A DNA stretch of 64,000 bases from Paractinoplanes pyxinae (GCF_026626335.1 NZ_JAPNTZ010000009.1:310001-374000); one strand, 5' to 3'; numbered from the stretch's first letter, positions 1 to 9,132 are shown. Notes: a model not told the origin generated them from the letters alone. Numbers and translations are program-made.

Positions 1-181
1 ACGATCAACGTTCAGCGGTCCACTCGTTATGCTGGAACCCACGGATCGTAGACAGTTAACTATCGCTCTCCTTGATGCACTCCGCAGGCAGCACCTCAGA
101 GCCTGACACAAAGAGCCATTATCGACCCGGACCCTCGCCGTTCCGGCCGCGGCGCCGCACATGGCCAGCCTCCACGGGGCT

Positions 182-328
182 TCAGCGGGTTGGCAGCCTC
201 GTAAAGCCGGTGATGAGGGCCGCTACTGAGCGGAGCACGCCGGCCAGGCGGCCAGTCCAGCGGTTAATGGGCCATCGGCGGCGATGGTCGCCGCTGTCAT
301 GGGCAGCAGCTTGCGAGTCATCGGTCAT
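182..328 (-). CDS. Possible 48-aa small protein
   Basis: An ATG start is preceded by GGGAGAAACCC, a reasonable ribosome binding site at normal spacing. The predicted peptide has a polar, His/Asp/Arg-rich first half and a hydrophobic second half (AGVLRSVAALITGF) that could form one amphipathic or membrane helix. The reading frame stays open further upstream, so the start is uncertain. No family is recognised. It lies about 280 bp beyond the 3' end of the first phosphoribosyltransferase gene on the same strand. It may be a chance ORF. Confidence 0.3.
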   Translation of the reverse strand: MTDDSQAAAHDSGDHRRRWPINRWTGRLAGVLRSVAALITGFTRLPTR

Positions 329-612
329 GGGTTTCTCCCGCGCTGCTTTCCACGCATCGTCTTCCGTCTGGACGTCTCCCACCACTCGGGGCCGAGGCCG
401 ATGCGGCCACGGTGTCTCCATGACCGTGCTGACCGAGGTGCTGTGGTAGAGCAGGCGGACAGATATAAGGTGCTCCCGAGGTCTTGGGGTTCAGGCGACC
501 AGCGCGGTCTCGAATGTGGCCGCGCCGATCCGACCTCGTACGGGAACCAGCCGACGCGGTCAGCGCAACAAAGCCCCAGTAGGCGCCCCCTCCCTACGGC
601 CTTCCGCTCCGG

Positions 613-1347
613 TCACCGCTCGAGCGCGCAGGTGTTCATATCGAACTGTGTCCGCGTGACCTGGTCGATGAGCTGTTCGGAGTTGCCGAAGCCGGCGTGT
701 AGTTGTCGGCCGATCGTGAGTCCGGCAATGCGAGGAAGGCCGCGGCCGCGCAGACACATGGCAGCGCTTATCAGTGTGGAACCGGAGGTCCAGGTGTCGT
801 CGACCAGAAGAACGCCGATCCCGGACGGTGCAGCTTGGCCCGCCCGGTAGAAGGTCGGGTCGATCACACCTCGTTCGGGCCGGCCTGACTTCGCCTTGCC
901 GATCAGGTCGAACGTCCATCGAATAGGCCAGTCGTCGATAAGTCGTATGGCGTCTCGCAGGTGGTCGAAAGCACGTCCGTCGTTGCCGCTGGGAACAATG
1001 GTGGCGACGTGGAGCCTTCCGGAGCGAGCCTCCAGGCATGGCAGGTGACGCTCGAGAAAATCCTTCAACAGCGAGGTGAGTGGCGCCGCCATCCACCGGT
1101 ACTGGACGCCGAAATCCTTATATCGGTGGAGAAGGGATTCGAGCCCGTCGTCCAGCGATGAGCAGATCGGCACGTAGGTGTCCAACGCCCTGGGGTAGCT
1201 GTCGCAATGGTTGCAGCGTTGGAAGGGAATCCCGTCGGAGCGGTATCCGACCGCGCCGAAGCAGAGATCGCAGGACTGGCTGGTGGCGACCGGACGGACC
1301 ACGTGCTGCTCGATGGCCCACGTAGACCATTGATCGGTGGTCGTCAT
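613..1347 (-). CDS. ComF-like phosphoribosyltransferase, copy 1
   Basis: A 244-aa protein with the ComF layout. The N-terminus has a CxxC pair (CDLC) and a second pair (CNHC), as in a ComF zinc ribbon. The C-terminal half is a type I phosphoribosyltransferase fold with the PRPP-binding loop VLLVDDTWTSGST. Known ComF proteins are linked to DNA uptake, but their reaction is not settled, so substrate is unknown. A conserved tail (GRQLHAGFG, then a final FD...C.LE) is shared with the paralogue at 2187-2954. The ATG at 1347 was chosen because its N-terminus aligns with that paralogue; the ORF extends further upstream. It is divergent from the deoxyribosyltransferase-like gene across about 215 bp that must hold both promoters. 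Confidence 0.85.
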   Translation of the reverse strand: MTTTDQWSTWAIEQHVVRPVATSQSCDLCFGAVGYRSDGIPFQRCNHCDSYPRALDTYVPICSSLDDGLESLLHRYKDFGVQYRWMAAPLTSLLKDFLERHLPCLEARSGRLHVATIVPSGNDGRAFDHLRDAIRLIDDWPIRWTFDLIGKAKSGRPERGVIDPTFYRAGQAAPSGIGVLLVDDTWTSGSTLISAAMCLRGRGLPRIAGLTIGRQLHAGFGNSEQLIDQVTRTQFDMNTCALER

Positions 1348-1562
1348 TCGCCCATAGGCTGCGGGGCGAGGAATACTGCGGTATGCCACGGGTCCTCCAG
1401 TGCCTCGAGAGCAGTCAGCCATAGACGTCAGTGATGGTATCAACACATAGGGTGGGCAAAGTTGTTGCCGGAGGGCCCGGGCCTTTCCTGTACCGCTTGG
1501 CAGGCTCGCGTCTGGGAGCTGGCTCGCACCGGCGACCGGAACGCGTGATGGAGGGACAGCAA

Positions 1563-2144
1563 GTGGAGCGGTTTTCGGGCGTGAGGATCTACGCGGCAGG
1601 AAAGATCGTCCAGAACGGCTGGCGAACGTCGCTGTTCCCCGTCACTGACTGGGCGCAGTACGAGGATCCTTCGCTGCGGATATGGCCGGACGCCGTACCT
1701 ATCCGGTCCCTGCCGGGCGGGGTCTACGTCGGGCCGCACTTCCTCAGCGATGATCACGGCTGCTTCCACGGCACGAACGCCCACGGCGTCGCCGCCGGAA
1801 GTGCGGCCTGCGGCGGGGCCTACCCCGGCCTCCCGCGCGAGGAGGTCGTCAAGCGGTGCCTAGCCGCGATCGAGGACTGCACGCACATCTTCGCGTGGAT
1901 CGACGAACCGACTGCGTACGGGTCGTTGGCCGAGATCGGCTATGCCCGGGCGCTCGGGAAACGGATCTATCTGTACCTGCCCGCCGGAGTCCAGGCACTG
2001 GACGATCTGTGGTTCGCGATGCAGATGGCCGAGCTGACTTCCCGGGTGGCCGATGTCGATGCGGCGTGGAACGACTTCACCGACCGGCTAACGCGATCCG
2101 GCTCAGACGCCTGGTATCGGCCAACCAAAATCCGGCTTCCGTGA
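1563..2144 (+). CDS. Nucleoside 2-deoxyribosyltransferase-like protein
   Basis: A 193-aa protein. The N-terminal motif YVGPHFLSDDHGCFHG and the C-terminal motif AWIDEPTAYGSLAEIGYA are typical of the nucleoside 2-deoxyribosyltransferase-like Rossmann family, whose members cleave or transfer N-glycosidic bonds of nucleosides or nucleotides. The GTG at 1563 was chosen because GGAGGGA lies six bases upstream; an ATG at 1548 would overlap that site. The gene is divergent from ComF-like copy 1 and convergent with copy 2, with only 42 bp between stops. Enzyme versus nucleotide-binding sensor cannot be decided by eye. The context suggests a role in nucleotide metabolism or signalling, which is inference. 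Confidence 0.85.
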   Translation: MERFSGVRIYAAGKIVQNGWRTSLFPVTDWAQYEDPSLRIWPDAVPIRSLPGGVYVGPHFLSDDHGCFHGTNAHGVAAGSAACGGAYPGLPREEVVKRCLAAIEDCTHIFAWIDEPTAYGSLAEIGYARALGKRIYLYLPAGVQALDDLWFAMQMAELTSRVADVDAAWNDFTDRLTRSGSDAWYRPTKIRLP

Positions 2145-2186
2145 CCCGGTATCGGGCGTCACATCGGCGCAGTGGAGGCCGCGTCG

Positions 2187-2954
2187 CTAGCTGACTGGCT
2201 CGCTTTCCAGCACACATTTCCGCAGGTCAAAATCGGGTTCTTGGCGCAGCCGGGCCACCAGAGCCTTAGACGGCCCATAGCCGGGATTGACGTGCCGGCC
2301 AAGGACCACGATCGCTACGGCGGCGGCGCCGGCGCGTTTGAGGGCGAGGGCCAACGACTGGATCCTGCTTCCCGTGGTCCAAGTGTCGTCGACCAACAGT
2401 ACGCGGGCTCCGTCGATGCCGGCATCTACGACGAAGCGGTCGGGATGAAACCGGCGGTCGTCTGACTGATAAACCGCATTTGCCTTCACCGAGACAGCGG
2501 GGATACTGATGCGTCTGGTCACAACGTCGTCAACGGGATGGGAGCCCGGCCGACCCCGCGTGGAGGGCACGCTCGCGATATGGGTGAAGTCGCCGCCGAC
2601 CGCGCGAGCGAGACACTCCCAGTGGTAAGCGATAAACAGGATCGCCAGCGAGGACAGATTCCGTTTGGCCAGGGCAGACGGCCGATTCGCCTTATAGACG
2701 GCCAAGGCGTGGGCATGCTGGTCGCCCTTCACCGCGTAGGCGATCGGTGCAACAACGTCAGCCAGGCCATCACCGCCAGCCATACGGTGTTGTTCGCACT
2801 GGTAGCAGCGGGCGAAGCCTTCTCCAGCGCTGCTATGGCACACCACGCAGATACCCTCACCGGCCGGCAGAGGATTGCGCAGGTAGTTACGCTGTCTTAG
2901 GACGGCATGCTGCTCACCGGTCTGGGCATCGGCCCATTGCCTAAGCGTCGGCAA
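2187..2954 (-). CDS. ComF-like phosphoribosyltransferase, copy 2
   Basis: A 255-aa paralogue of the protein at 613-1347. It has paired cysteines CVVC and CYQC for a zinc ribbon and the PRPP loop VLLVDDTWTTGSR. The C-terminal tail GRHVNPGYG followed by FDLRKCVLES matches copy 1. The TTG at 2954 is proposed as start because the following residues (PTLRQWADAQTGEQH) align with the N-terminus of copy 1. This gives a 14-bp overlap with the end of the DprA-like gene, so the two are probably cotranscribed and translationally coupled. The longer ORF to 3002 is less likely. Substrate is unknown. Confidence 0.88.
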   Translation of the reverse strand: MPTLRQWADAQTGEQHAVLRQRNYLRNPLPAGEGICVVCHSSAGEGFARCYQCEQHRMAGGDGLADVVAPIAYAVKGDQHAHALAVYKANRPSALAKRNLSSLAILFIAYHWECLARAVGGDFTHIASVPSTRGRPGSHPVDDVVTRRISIPAVSVKANAVYQSDDRRFHPDRFVVDAGIDGARVLLVDDTWTTGSRIQSLALALKRAGAAAVAIVVLGRHVNPGYGPSKALVARLRQEPDFDLRKCVLESEPVS

Positions 2955-3909
2955 GGCGTGGCAGACCTTCCAGCGCGTCATCAGCGTTCGGGATCTGCTC
3001 AACGATCTGATTAACCGCAGCGATCAGCTGATCCTTGCTGCTGACCACCACGACGCCGGGCCTACTGGCGTAGCTCTGCGCCCAGTCGTGCTGCAGCAGC
3101 GACTCGGCCAGAACCACAGGCCGGCCATGCTGCAGTGCCAGCCGCGCCTGGATCCGGGCGCCACTCTGATAGGCGGCCTCGACCACCACGGTCGCGGCGG
3201 AATACCCACTCATCACGGCGTTACGCATCGGGAAACTCTGACGTGTCGGCGACGCATCCGGCCAGAACTGACTCAGAACCAGCCCTTCTTGGACGATGCG
3301 CTGCTGCAGCTCACGGTTCTGCGCCGGGTAGAAGCGATTCACGCCAGTACCGACAACCGCGACGGTGCGGCCACCTGCCCTCAGCGCCGCCGTATGCGCC
3401 GCGGTGTCGATACCCGACGCTAGGCCGGAAACAACGGTCACACCGGACTCGGCGAGCGCGGTCGCGATGGCTTGCGCATCGCTCAGCCCCCGGTCTGAGG
3501 GCTTTCGGGTACCGACCACAGCCACCGCACGCCGGTCATCAGCCTGTAACCCTCGGGTGAAGACCACCGGAGGCATCTCCCGGATGTCACGCAGCCGTGC
3601 CGGGTACGACGCGTCCAGCAGGCTATGCACAGCTATACCGCTCTGCTCCCACGCCCGGAGCTCATCCAGAGCGTCGCTGTGAGCGGTCCTCATCGCATCG
3701 TGGTCGGGGAACAACGTATCGCTGCTACCCAGCGTCCGTTCTAGTACGCCCACGGCCTCACCCTCGGCAAGGACCTCTGCTGCGATGTCCTGCCACCGGG
3801 CACGAGGCTGGCGAAGCAAGGCGACAAGTGCTGCTGTCTGTGACTGACGAGCGGCATCCATAGACCCGATCCTAGAAGCGTCGTTGCTGCTGAACTGCCG
3901 TTGACTCAC
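2941..3909 (-). CDS. DprA/Smf-family protein
   Basis: A 322-aa protein with the DprA Rossmann (SLOG-like) domain: VAVVGTRKPSDRGLSDA, VVSGLASGIDTAAH and VVGTGVNRFYPAQN. Classical DprA binds incoming single-stranded DNA and loads RecA. Many accessory copies exist whose function is not known. The C-terminus is short after the Rossmann domain and no clear winged helix is seen. The start is the GTG at 3909, which has GGGAGGTGAG just upstream; an internal ATG at 3861 and a longer upstream frame are less likely. The gene is upstream of, and overlaps, ComF-like copy 2. The neighbours suggest an accessory nucleotide-related system rather than the housekeeping natural-transformation gene. Confidence 0.92.
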   Translation of the reverse strand: MSQRQFSSNDASRIGSMDAARQSQTAALVALLRQPRARWQDIAAEVLAEGEAVGVLERTLGSSDTLFPDHDAMRTAHSDALDELRAWEQSGIAVHSLLDASYPARLRDIREMPPVVFTRGLQADDRRAVAVVGTRKPSDRGLSDAQAIATALAESGVTVVSGLASGIDTAAHTAALRAGGRTVAVVGTGVNRFYPAQNRELQQRIVQEGLVLSQFWPDASPTRQSFPMRNAVMSGYSAATVVVEAAYQSGARIQARLALQHGRPVVLAESLLQHDWAQSYASRPGVVVVSSKDQLIAAVNQIVEQIPNADDALEGLPRLADA

Positions 3910-4415
3910 CGTTCTCACCTCCCGGCGTGGTCTCTGATGATGATTGTCGTATGGGGGTACGACAAGTCTTCGACAGTGCCAGGCGAGCGATGGCGACGGC
4001 AAACCAGACTTCCGCCTCTTCAGCCTGGGATACGGCGGAAGCGAAGCAGTTAAGCCGCTCGCAGCAGCAGGGGAATCACTGAGATTCAAAATCCGTGCAG
4101 GATGGCGTCATGCTCCTGGTAGAAGCGCCAGGCCGCCGTAGAGGGTCCGAGCCCGGCCCCGGCACCAGCTCATCTATGGCCGACCGTCTTTCGGTCCCCG
4201 GCCTACTCGGCACGAGCCACAACGCTGCTGCCATGCCCGTCGACTAGCGGCGGATCCGGCCAGTGCCGACAGGCATGCTGTGATTCCCGGCCAGATCACC
4301 CCCTGTAGGCGGCGGTGACGATAGTGGCCGGATTACCCGCCGAGCTGCCCATCGGCCTGCTCCTCGCAGGGGCGGCGGCGAGCGGCGCGGCAGCGGCCTG
4401 GTGGCCCCGGGTCGC
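3910..4415. other. Intergenic region upstream of the DprA-like operon
   Basis: No convincing gene is seen here. It contains the inverted repeat at 3944-3965 and presumably the DprA operon promoter. Short open frames here have no recognisable motif. Confidence 0.5.
3944..3965. promoter_or_regulatory. Perfect inverted repeat upstream of the DprA-like gene
   Basis: TTGTCGTA and TACGACAA are separated by six bases, about 35 bp upstream of the DprA GTG start. The position fits an operator for the DprA-ComF operon. The half-site TACGACAA recurs at 20638-20645 just upstream of the AlpA-like gene. Confidence 0.4.
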
Positions 4416-4685
4416 CTACCGCTTGGCCGTCACCAAGACGACCTGTAGCCCAGCATCCGTGATGACCATCGCGTCCGGGTCGGTCAGCGACTCCAAGGCG
4501 GCAGCGACGTCATCGCGGACCTCTGCGTGAGCCGCGGCGTGGACCTCCTCCGCGCTTCGGTCGCCTTGCGCGGGGAACGGGACGGCATCGACCGCTTCGA
4601 GGGCCTCACGGGTGAGGGCTATCGGATCGGTCACCTCAACGATCAGCTCAGCCTCGACCTTGAACCGGCGCACACCCTGACTCAT
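4416..4685 (-). CDS. Hypothetical 89-aa protein
   Basis: The ATG at 4685 begins a compact acidic alpha/beta-looking protein: a strand (RRFKVEAELIVEV), a helix-rich acidic middle, and a C-terminal strand (GLQVVLVTAKR). The frame is open further upstream, but that part looks non-coding. No family is recognised. It sits alone between the DprA-like operon and the NACHT gene on the same strand. Codon third positions are GC-rich, which supports a real gene. Confidence 0.55.
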   Translation of the reverse strand: MSQGVRRFKVEAELIVEVTDPIALTREALEAVDAVPFPAQGDRSAEEVHAAAHAEVRDDVAAALESLTDPDAMVITDAGLQVVLVTAKR

Positions 4686-5123
4686 GGCAGGCAGCATAGA
4701 GACCACACCCGACGCCGATGCGACTCGCCGGAAGAACGAGCCAGCACCGATCGCACCGCAGTACAGGTGGGTCTTTAGCGGCGGGTCCACCAGCCCTCAT
4801 TGACTCCGGTGGTCCCCGCGCAGCTCGCGCAGACTCGAAGGTCACCGCCGCCAGATGTACGGTGTCTGCGGCGTCGGGCAGCCCATGAACCGGTGTGGCG
4901 ACAAGTTGAAGTTGGAACTATTAAGGCTGTGCAGAAGCCGTCGGCGCGTCCCAAGGTCCTACCCTCTAGAGAGCCGGGCGGCGGTCCAAACTCGTGAGGT
5001 CCTCCCCAAGCGATGGCTGGCGCCCGGCGCCTGAAACCCTCTGGGGGAGGCCGCCCGTCGACGATTTCGGGGAAACTCGGGATACCAATTTCATTCCTGC
5101 CGTCCGTCCGCATGGCCCACTGC
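4686..5123. other. Intergenic region without recognised gene
   Basis: Several overlapping open frames occur on both strands, but none has a recognisable motif or a good ribosome binding site. The region lies downstream of the NACHT gene and upstream of the small hypothetical gene. Confidence 0.4.
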
Positions 5124-7253
5124 TTACAGCTTGGCCGCGACATGCCGCTCGCGGTTACGCGGAGACCATCGTCGGGTGTGCCTTTGGCGGGTGTTCCGCG
5201 CTGTGGCGGCGAGGTGCTCGTGGAGTAGTGCGTGCCGAAAAACGTAGACCGCACCGGAGCGGCGCAGCACGCCGCGCTGATGAGTGTCATTGAGGAAAGC
5301 AGCTACTCGCCACGGGAGTCGGCCCTGCAGGGGTAGCCAGCACCGTACGAACAACAGCCAGCGCATCCAGGCGCTGTCTCTGAGGACGAGTAGCGCTGAT
5401 ACCGGCACCGCCCATGCGATCCCCGCCCACCAGCCAGCGGTGGGGATCGCTAGCAGCGTCAGCAACAGGCCGATGACGGCGATCCGGGCCAGGCTGCGGG
5501 CTCGGTCGGCGGTGAGGGACTGGGCGGGATCGGTCGATCGGGTCAGATCGACGTGGTCCTCGAGGCCGGAGGCGATCGCGGCGAAGACACCCACGATGGC
5601 CCCGAAACCTACGCCGCATAGCGGCCCGAGCGCGTAGAACGCTGCGTAGGCGGCGGCTTGCCATAGCGGTGACACCGTCGCCGGGAGGGGGCGGCTGAAG
5701 AAGATCGCGGGGCCGAGCAGCAGCAGACCGCCGGCCAACCCGATCAGTAGTCCGTTGCGGGCATACCTTACGACGATCCGCGCCGGGCGACGCCACGTCC
5801 AGCTGACCCGGGCGGGAGGAGGGCCAGGCGCCACGAAGTACGCCCCGTATAGCAGAGAGGCCAACACGCAGAAATTGAGGCCCATGACGAAATTGCTCAG
5901 CACCAAGGTCCAGAAGGCGAGGCTCACGAGTACCAGGGGAACGCACGCGATCAGGGCGCGGCTGCGGGCTGGTATCGAGTCCGCCATCTGCCACCACGCC
6001 AGCTCGCGGGTGCCGCGGCGATCGAGATCGTCCGCCAGGTGCGCCAACCAGTGCTGCACGTGATCCAGGCGCCAGGATGGCCGCGATCCGGTAGCCCGAT
6101 AACGTGCCGGCACGTACGCGGCAACGAGGTGCCGTTGAATGTCGCTGGCGCGAGGAAACCGGTGGCTGTCAACCAGTTCCGCCGCGTCGGCCTCGCCCGC
6201 ATCGGAGTAGATGCTTCGCGCCAGGAAAACCATCAGCGGGTTCTTCAGCGCCTCACGCAACATGGTGGCGGATTCGCCGTTCGGGTCGTCTCGCACAAGG
6301 GCCACGACCGCTGTCCACATGCCGGCGCGGCCCTCGGATTCCGGGCGTACGGTGCGACTCAGGTAGTCGAGGACGTCCGGCAGGTCGAGGTCCTCCAATT
6401 CGACCACTGCTGCGTGGGAAAGCACTGTCGAGGTGAGTGTCGCCTGCGTGTATTCCTCGGGCCTACAGGTGACCACGAGCGGTGAGTCGCTGGCCTCGCT
6501 GAGCTGGCGAAGGGCATCAGCCTGGAGCTGCTGGCTGATTTCGTCGAAGCCATCGAGGAGGGGCAGCACACGGCCGGTTTCCACCAGCGCTGCGGCAATG
6601 CTCTGCCGGCCCGCGTACCTCTGCGCCGTCCGCGGGTGGTCTCGTTCGATCTTGCCGGCCAGCCATTCCCGGAGCGGAACACTCGGGTTCCAGGAGGCAA
6701 CGTTGACGACGACCGGAACCGGCTGTCCCGGTGAACGCTCGGTGAGCAGCCCCCGGGCCAGCCGCCCCGCCAGCACGGTCTTACCGGAACCGGCCTCGCC
6801 CAGCACCACCAGCCGCCGCGACGGAATACGGCCATAGACCGTGGCGATCCGTTCAAGGCGGTCGTCGACGTCCAGCGCCGGCCCTTGCGACCCGATCGCC
6901 GTGCGGGTCACATTGCCAGGATGGTCAGCAAGTCCGTCGCCTGCCTCATGCCAACGGACCGGAAGCGGTGCAGGCTGCGTGACACGGCGTTGTTCCTCGT
7001 CGTTGCGCAGCGTCGCGGCGATGGTCTCCGCCAGGTCATCCGCAACACGGTCAAGATCAACGCTTGAGTTCCGGCGCTCACTGTCGCGCTGGGCACCCGC
7101 CAGATAGGCGATCAGCAAGCCGATTACCACCAGCAGCACGGGCCAGAACGCTCGCCTCATGGGGATGATGTTCGCCAGGAGGTTGGTCGAGACATCCCAC
7201 GCGAGAATGGCGAGAACTCCTGCCACAATCACCAGGCTCTGGCGCCAACGCAC
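5124..7253 (-). CDS. Membrane-anchored NACHT-type NTPase
   Basis: A protein of about 709 aa. Two N-terminal membrane helices are followed by a STAND/NACHT NTPase domain with Walker A GEAGSGKT and Walker B VLPLLDGFDEI. A C-terminal half with several membrane segments follows, then a terminal helix block (VYVFRHALLHEHLA) typical of a large actinobacterial family. Bacterial NACHT proteins act as sensors that oligomerise on ligand binding, and several protect against phages. This exact architecture has no assigned function that I know of. A GTG at 7253 is preferred because GGGGAG lies eight bases upstream; a GTG at 7262 overlaps that site. It stands alone among defence-type genes. Confidence 0.9.
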   Translation of the reverse strand: MRWRQSLVIVAGVLAILAWDVSTNLLANIIPMRRAFWPVLLVVIGLLIAYLAGAQRDSERRNSSVDLDRVADDLAETIAATLRNDEEQRRVTQPAPLPVRWHEAGDGLADHPGNVTRTAIGSQGPALDVDDRLERIATVYGRIPSRRLVVLGEAGSGKTVLAGRLARGLLTERSPGQPVPVVVNVASWNPSVPLREWLAGKIERDHPRTAQRYAGRQSIAAALVETGRVLPLLDGFDEISQQLQADALRQLSEASDSPLVVTCRPEEYTQATLTSTVLSHAAVVELEDLDLPDVLDYLSRTVRPESEGRAGMWTAVVALVRDDPNGESATMLREALKNPLMVFLARSIYSDAGEADAAELVDSHRFPRASDIQRHLVAAYVPARYRATGSRPSWRLDHVQHWLAHLADDLDRRGTRELAWWQMADSIPARSRALIACVPLVLVSLAFWTLVLSNFVMGLNFCVLASLLYGAYFVAPGPPPARVSWTWRRPARIVVRYARNGLLIGLAGGLLLLGPAIFFSRPLPATVSPLWQAAAYAAFYALGPLCGVGFGAIVGVFAAIASGLEDHVDLTRSTDPAQSLTADRARSLARIAVIGLLLTLLAIPTAGWWAGIAWAVPVSALLVLRDSAWMRWLLFVRCWLPLQGRLPWRVAAFLNDTHQRGVLRRSGAVYVFRHALLHEHLAATARNTRQRHTRRWSPRNRERHVAAKL

Positions 7254-7344
7254 GTGAGGCACTCCCCATCAAGGGCGATCTTCGACGAGGTCAACGGTAT
7301 CGACCGCGTGCTATCGCACGCCGCGACGGGTGTTTGCAGCTAGC

Positions 7345-7486
7345 TATCCCGCAACGACACCAGTTGTTGGGGGAGGCGGCTACACGACACGCCACCACGC
7401 TGCTGGCCAGCGAGCGCTCCTGGATCAACGCTTCCCGCCCACTGCCGCGCCAGACCTTGTTGATCGATACCGGCGCCCTTGCTTAA
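7345..7486 (+). pseudogene. Possible C-terminal gene fragment
   Basis: An open frame ends at the TAA at 7484-7486 and encodes a plausible protein tail (LLGEAATRHATTLLASER, then ASRPLPRQTLLIDTGALA). There is no start codon with a ribosome binding site. It could be the end of a deleted gene. The family is not recognised. The rest of the 7254-7593 gap shows nothing. Confidence 0.22.
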
Positions 7487-7593
7487 TTGCGCACTCTCCC
7501 ATAGCCGCGATCCGGCATTCCGCCACGCTGGCCGAACGAGGTAATGCGCCTCCTGACTACTATGCTGGCTCCTTGTCGATGCGCTGAGTGATC

Positions 7594-8943
7594 ATGATGG
7601 AGTTGTCGGTGACCGAGCCCGGATCCCACGCGGACTTTGCCGCGCCGCTGTTCGATGACAACCCGGCGATTCTTGATCTGCTCGGTTTCGACGCGGTGGC
7701 TGAGGTGGTCGCGAAGGCCGTCACCGCGGGCGGCTCGATCCAGTGACCGTCGGGATCCACAGCGCCTGGGGCGGCGGGAAGTCCACCGCGCTGAACCTCA
7801 TCGCAACACGGCTGGAAAGAGAAGGCCACGTGGTCGTGGTCCGTATCGACCCGTGGGAGTTCGAGAACGTTGAGGACCTGCGCGGCACGTTGATCGCTCA
7901 GGTCCTCGACGAACTGCAGAGCCGCGTGGAGACGATCGCGGACATCGAGCCCTCGAAGCGTGAGAAGCTGGTCACCCGACTCGGTGACCTGCGGCGGCGC
8001 ATCGCCTGGGGGACGAGTAGCTCAGGTGCTGGTGTCGAGCGCGGTAAAGATGTCGCCGGACTTCGAGGGCCTCATCGAGGCACTGACGCCCCGACCAAAG
8101 CAGGCAGAGACCGACACGTCCGACGAGCAGGGCACGGCCGGCGCTCAGGGCATGGCGGGTTTCCGGGTGGCGTTCGAAACGCTGCTGGAGGAGGTTGACG
8201 GCATCCGCAAGGTCGTCGTCCTGGTTGATGATCTCGACCGCTGTCTGCCGCCGACGATCATGGCGACGCTGGAGGCCATCAAGCTGTTCCTGTCGGTGAA
8301 GGGGATGGCGTTCGTCCTGGCCGCCGACGAGGACCTGATCCGCGAGGCCATCGGGGTCCACCTCGGAAGCACGGCCAAGGGCGGTTTCGCCAAGCTGTAC
8401 ACCGAGAAAATCATCCAGCTTCCGGTCTCCCTGCCGGTACTGTCTCTGGAGCAGGCGGAGGCGTACATCGCGCTGCTGATGTACAAGAACGCCGGCGAAC
8501 TCACCACACAAGCATTCGAGAACGTCATCAAGGTAGCTCGCCAGCGCCGCCTGCAGGGCCGCGCGCCATATGTGGTCTCCGGCGAGGACGCCGCGACGGG
8601 TCCTTCGAGTGAGCACCTGATCCTGGCTGCTCGCATCGCCGGTGGACTGGGCGCCCACGTCTGGCGCAGCCCGCGGGCGATCAAGCGGTTCCTCAACGCT
8701 CTCGCCGTCCGTGAGCACCTCGCCCGTGCCGGCGGCGCCGAGCTGGATCTGGCGGTGCTGCTCAAGCTGTACCTGCTGGAGATCAGGTATCCGCAGGAAT
8801 TCAAGGTGCTGACACAGAAGGCTAACGCTGAACGCCGCGCGCTGATCATCGAGTGGGAGCGCTGGGCTCACGGCGACGGCGCCCACCCCGCCGGTGGCCA
8901 GCAGGCTCCGGCGGACTCGGTCGGCGTCGCTGCCGCCGGGTAG
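7594..8943 (+). pseudogene. KAP-family P-loop NTPase, two frameshifts and lost C-terminus
   Basis: The coding signal is continuous but changes frame twice. The first part (7594-7746) reads ...NPAILDLLGFDAVAEVV and stops at TGA. The second part (from GTG 7743) carries Walker A GIHSAWGGGKST and WEFEN. The third (from about 8020) carries Walker B VVVLVDDLDRC, LAADEDLIREAI and SPRAIKRFLNAL. These are the hallmarks of KAP NTPases, which are often membrane linked and found in defence or plasmid settings. The second shift sits in a run of five G (about 8008-8013) where four G would restore the frame. The 3' end runs into a reversed isochorismatase remnant, so the C-terminus is missing. Sequencing error could explain the shifts but not the truncation. 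Confidence 0.85.
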
Positions 8944-9132
8944 ATAGAAGCGGACGACGAGCACGATCGGTCTGTGAGCGGTACGGAAGGCCTCGATGAC
9001 ATCGGCCATGGCGGGCAGGGCTTCGGTGGTGCCAGGTACCCCGTACGGCGCCTCGGTCAGGAAGCCCTTTTGAGCGTCGATGGTGATGAGCGCCGAGGTG
9101 GCGAAGTTGAGGTCGGGATGGGGATCGGTCAC
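8890..9132 (-). pseudogene. Isochorismatase-family hydrolase, N-terminal fragment
   Basis: Starting from a GTG at 9132, the reverse strand encodes TDPHPDLNFATSALITIDAQ, then KGFLTEAPYGVPGTTEALP, then a helix and IVLVVRFYLPGGSDADRVRR. This is the N-terminal part of a cysteine hydrolase of the isochorismatase family, including the catalytic-type Asp in ITIDAQ. The similarity ends around 8890, where the frame runs antisense into the KAP gene. It is a dead remnant cut by a recombination event. Confidence 0.72.

Noticed and set aside
4078..4120. GATTCAAAATCCGTG resembling a tRNA-Leu(CAA) anticodon arm
   Set aside because: No T-arm or acceptor stem could be found at the right distances, so it is a chance match.
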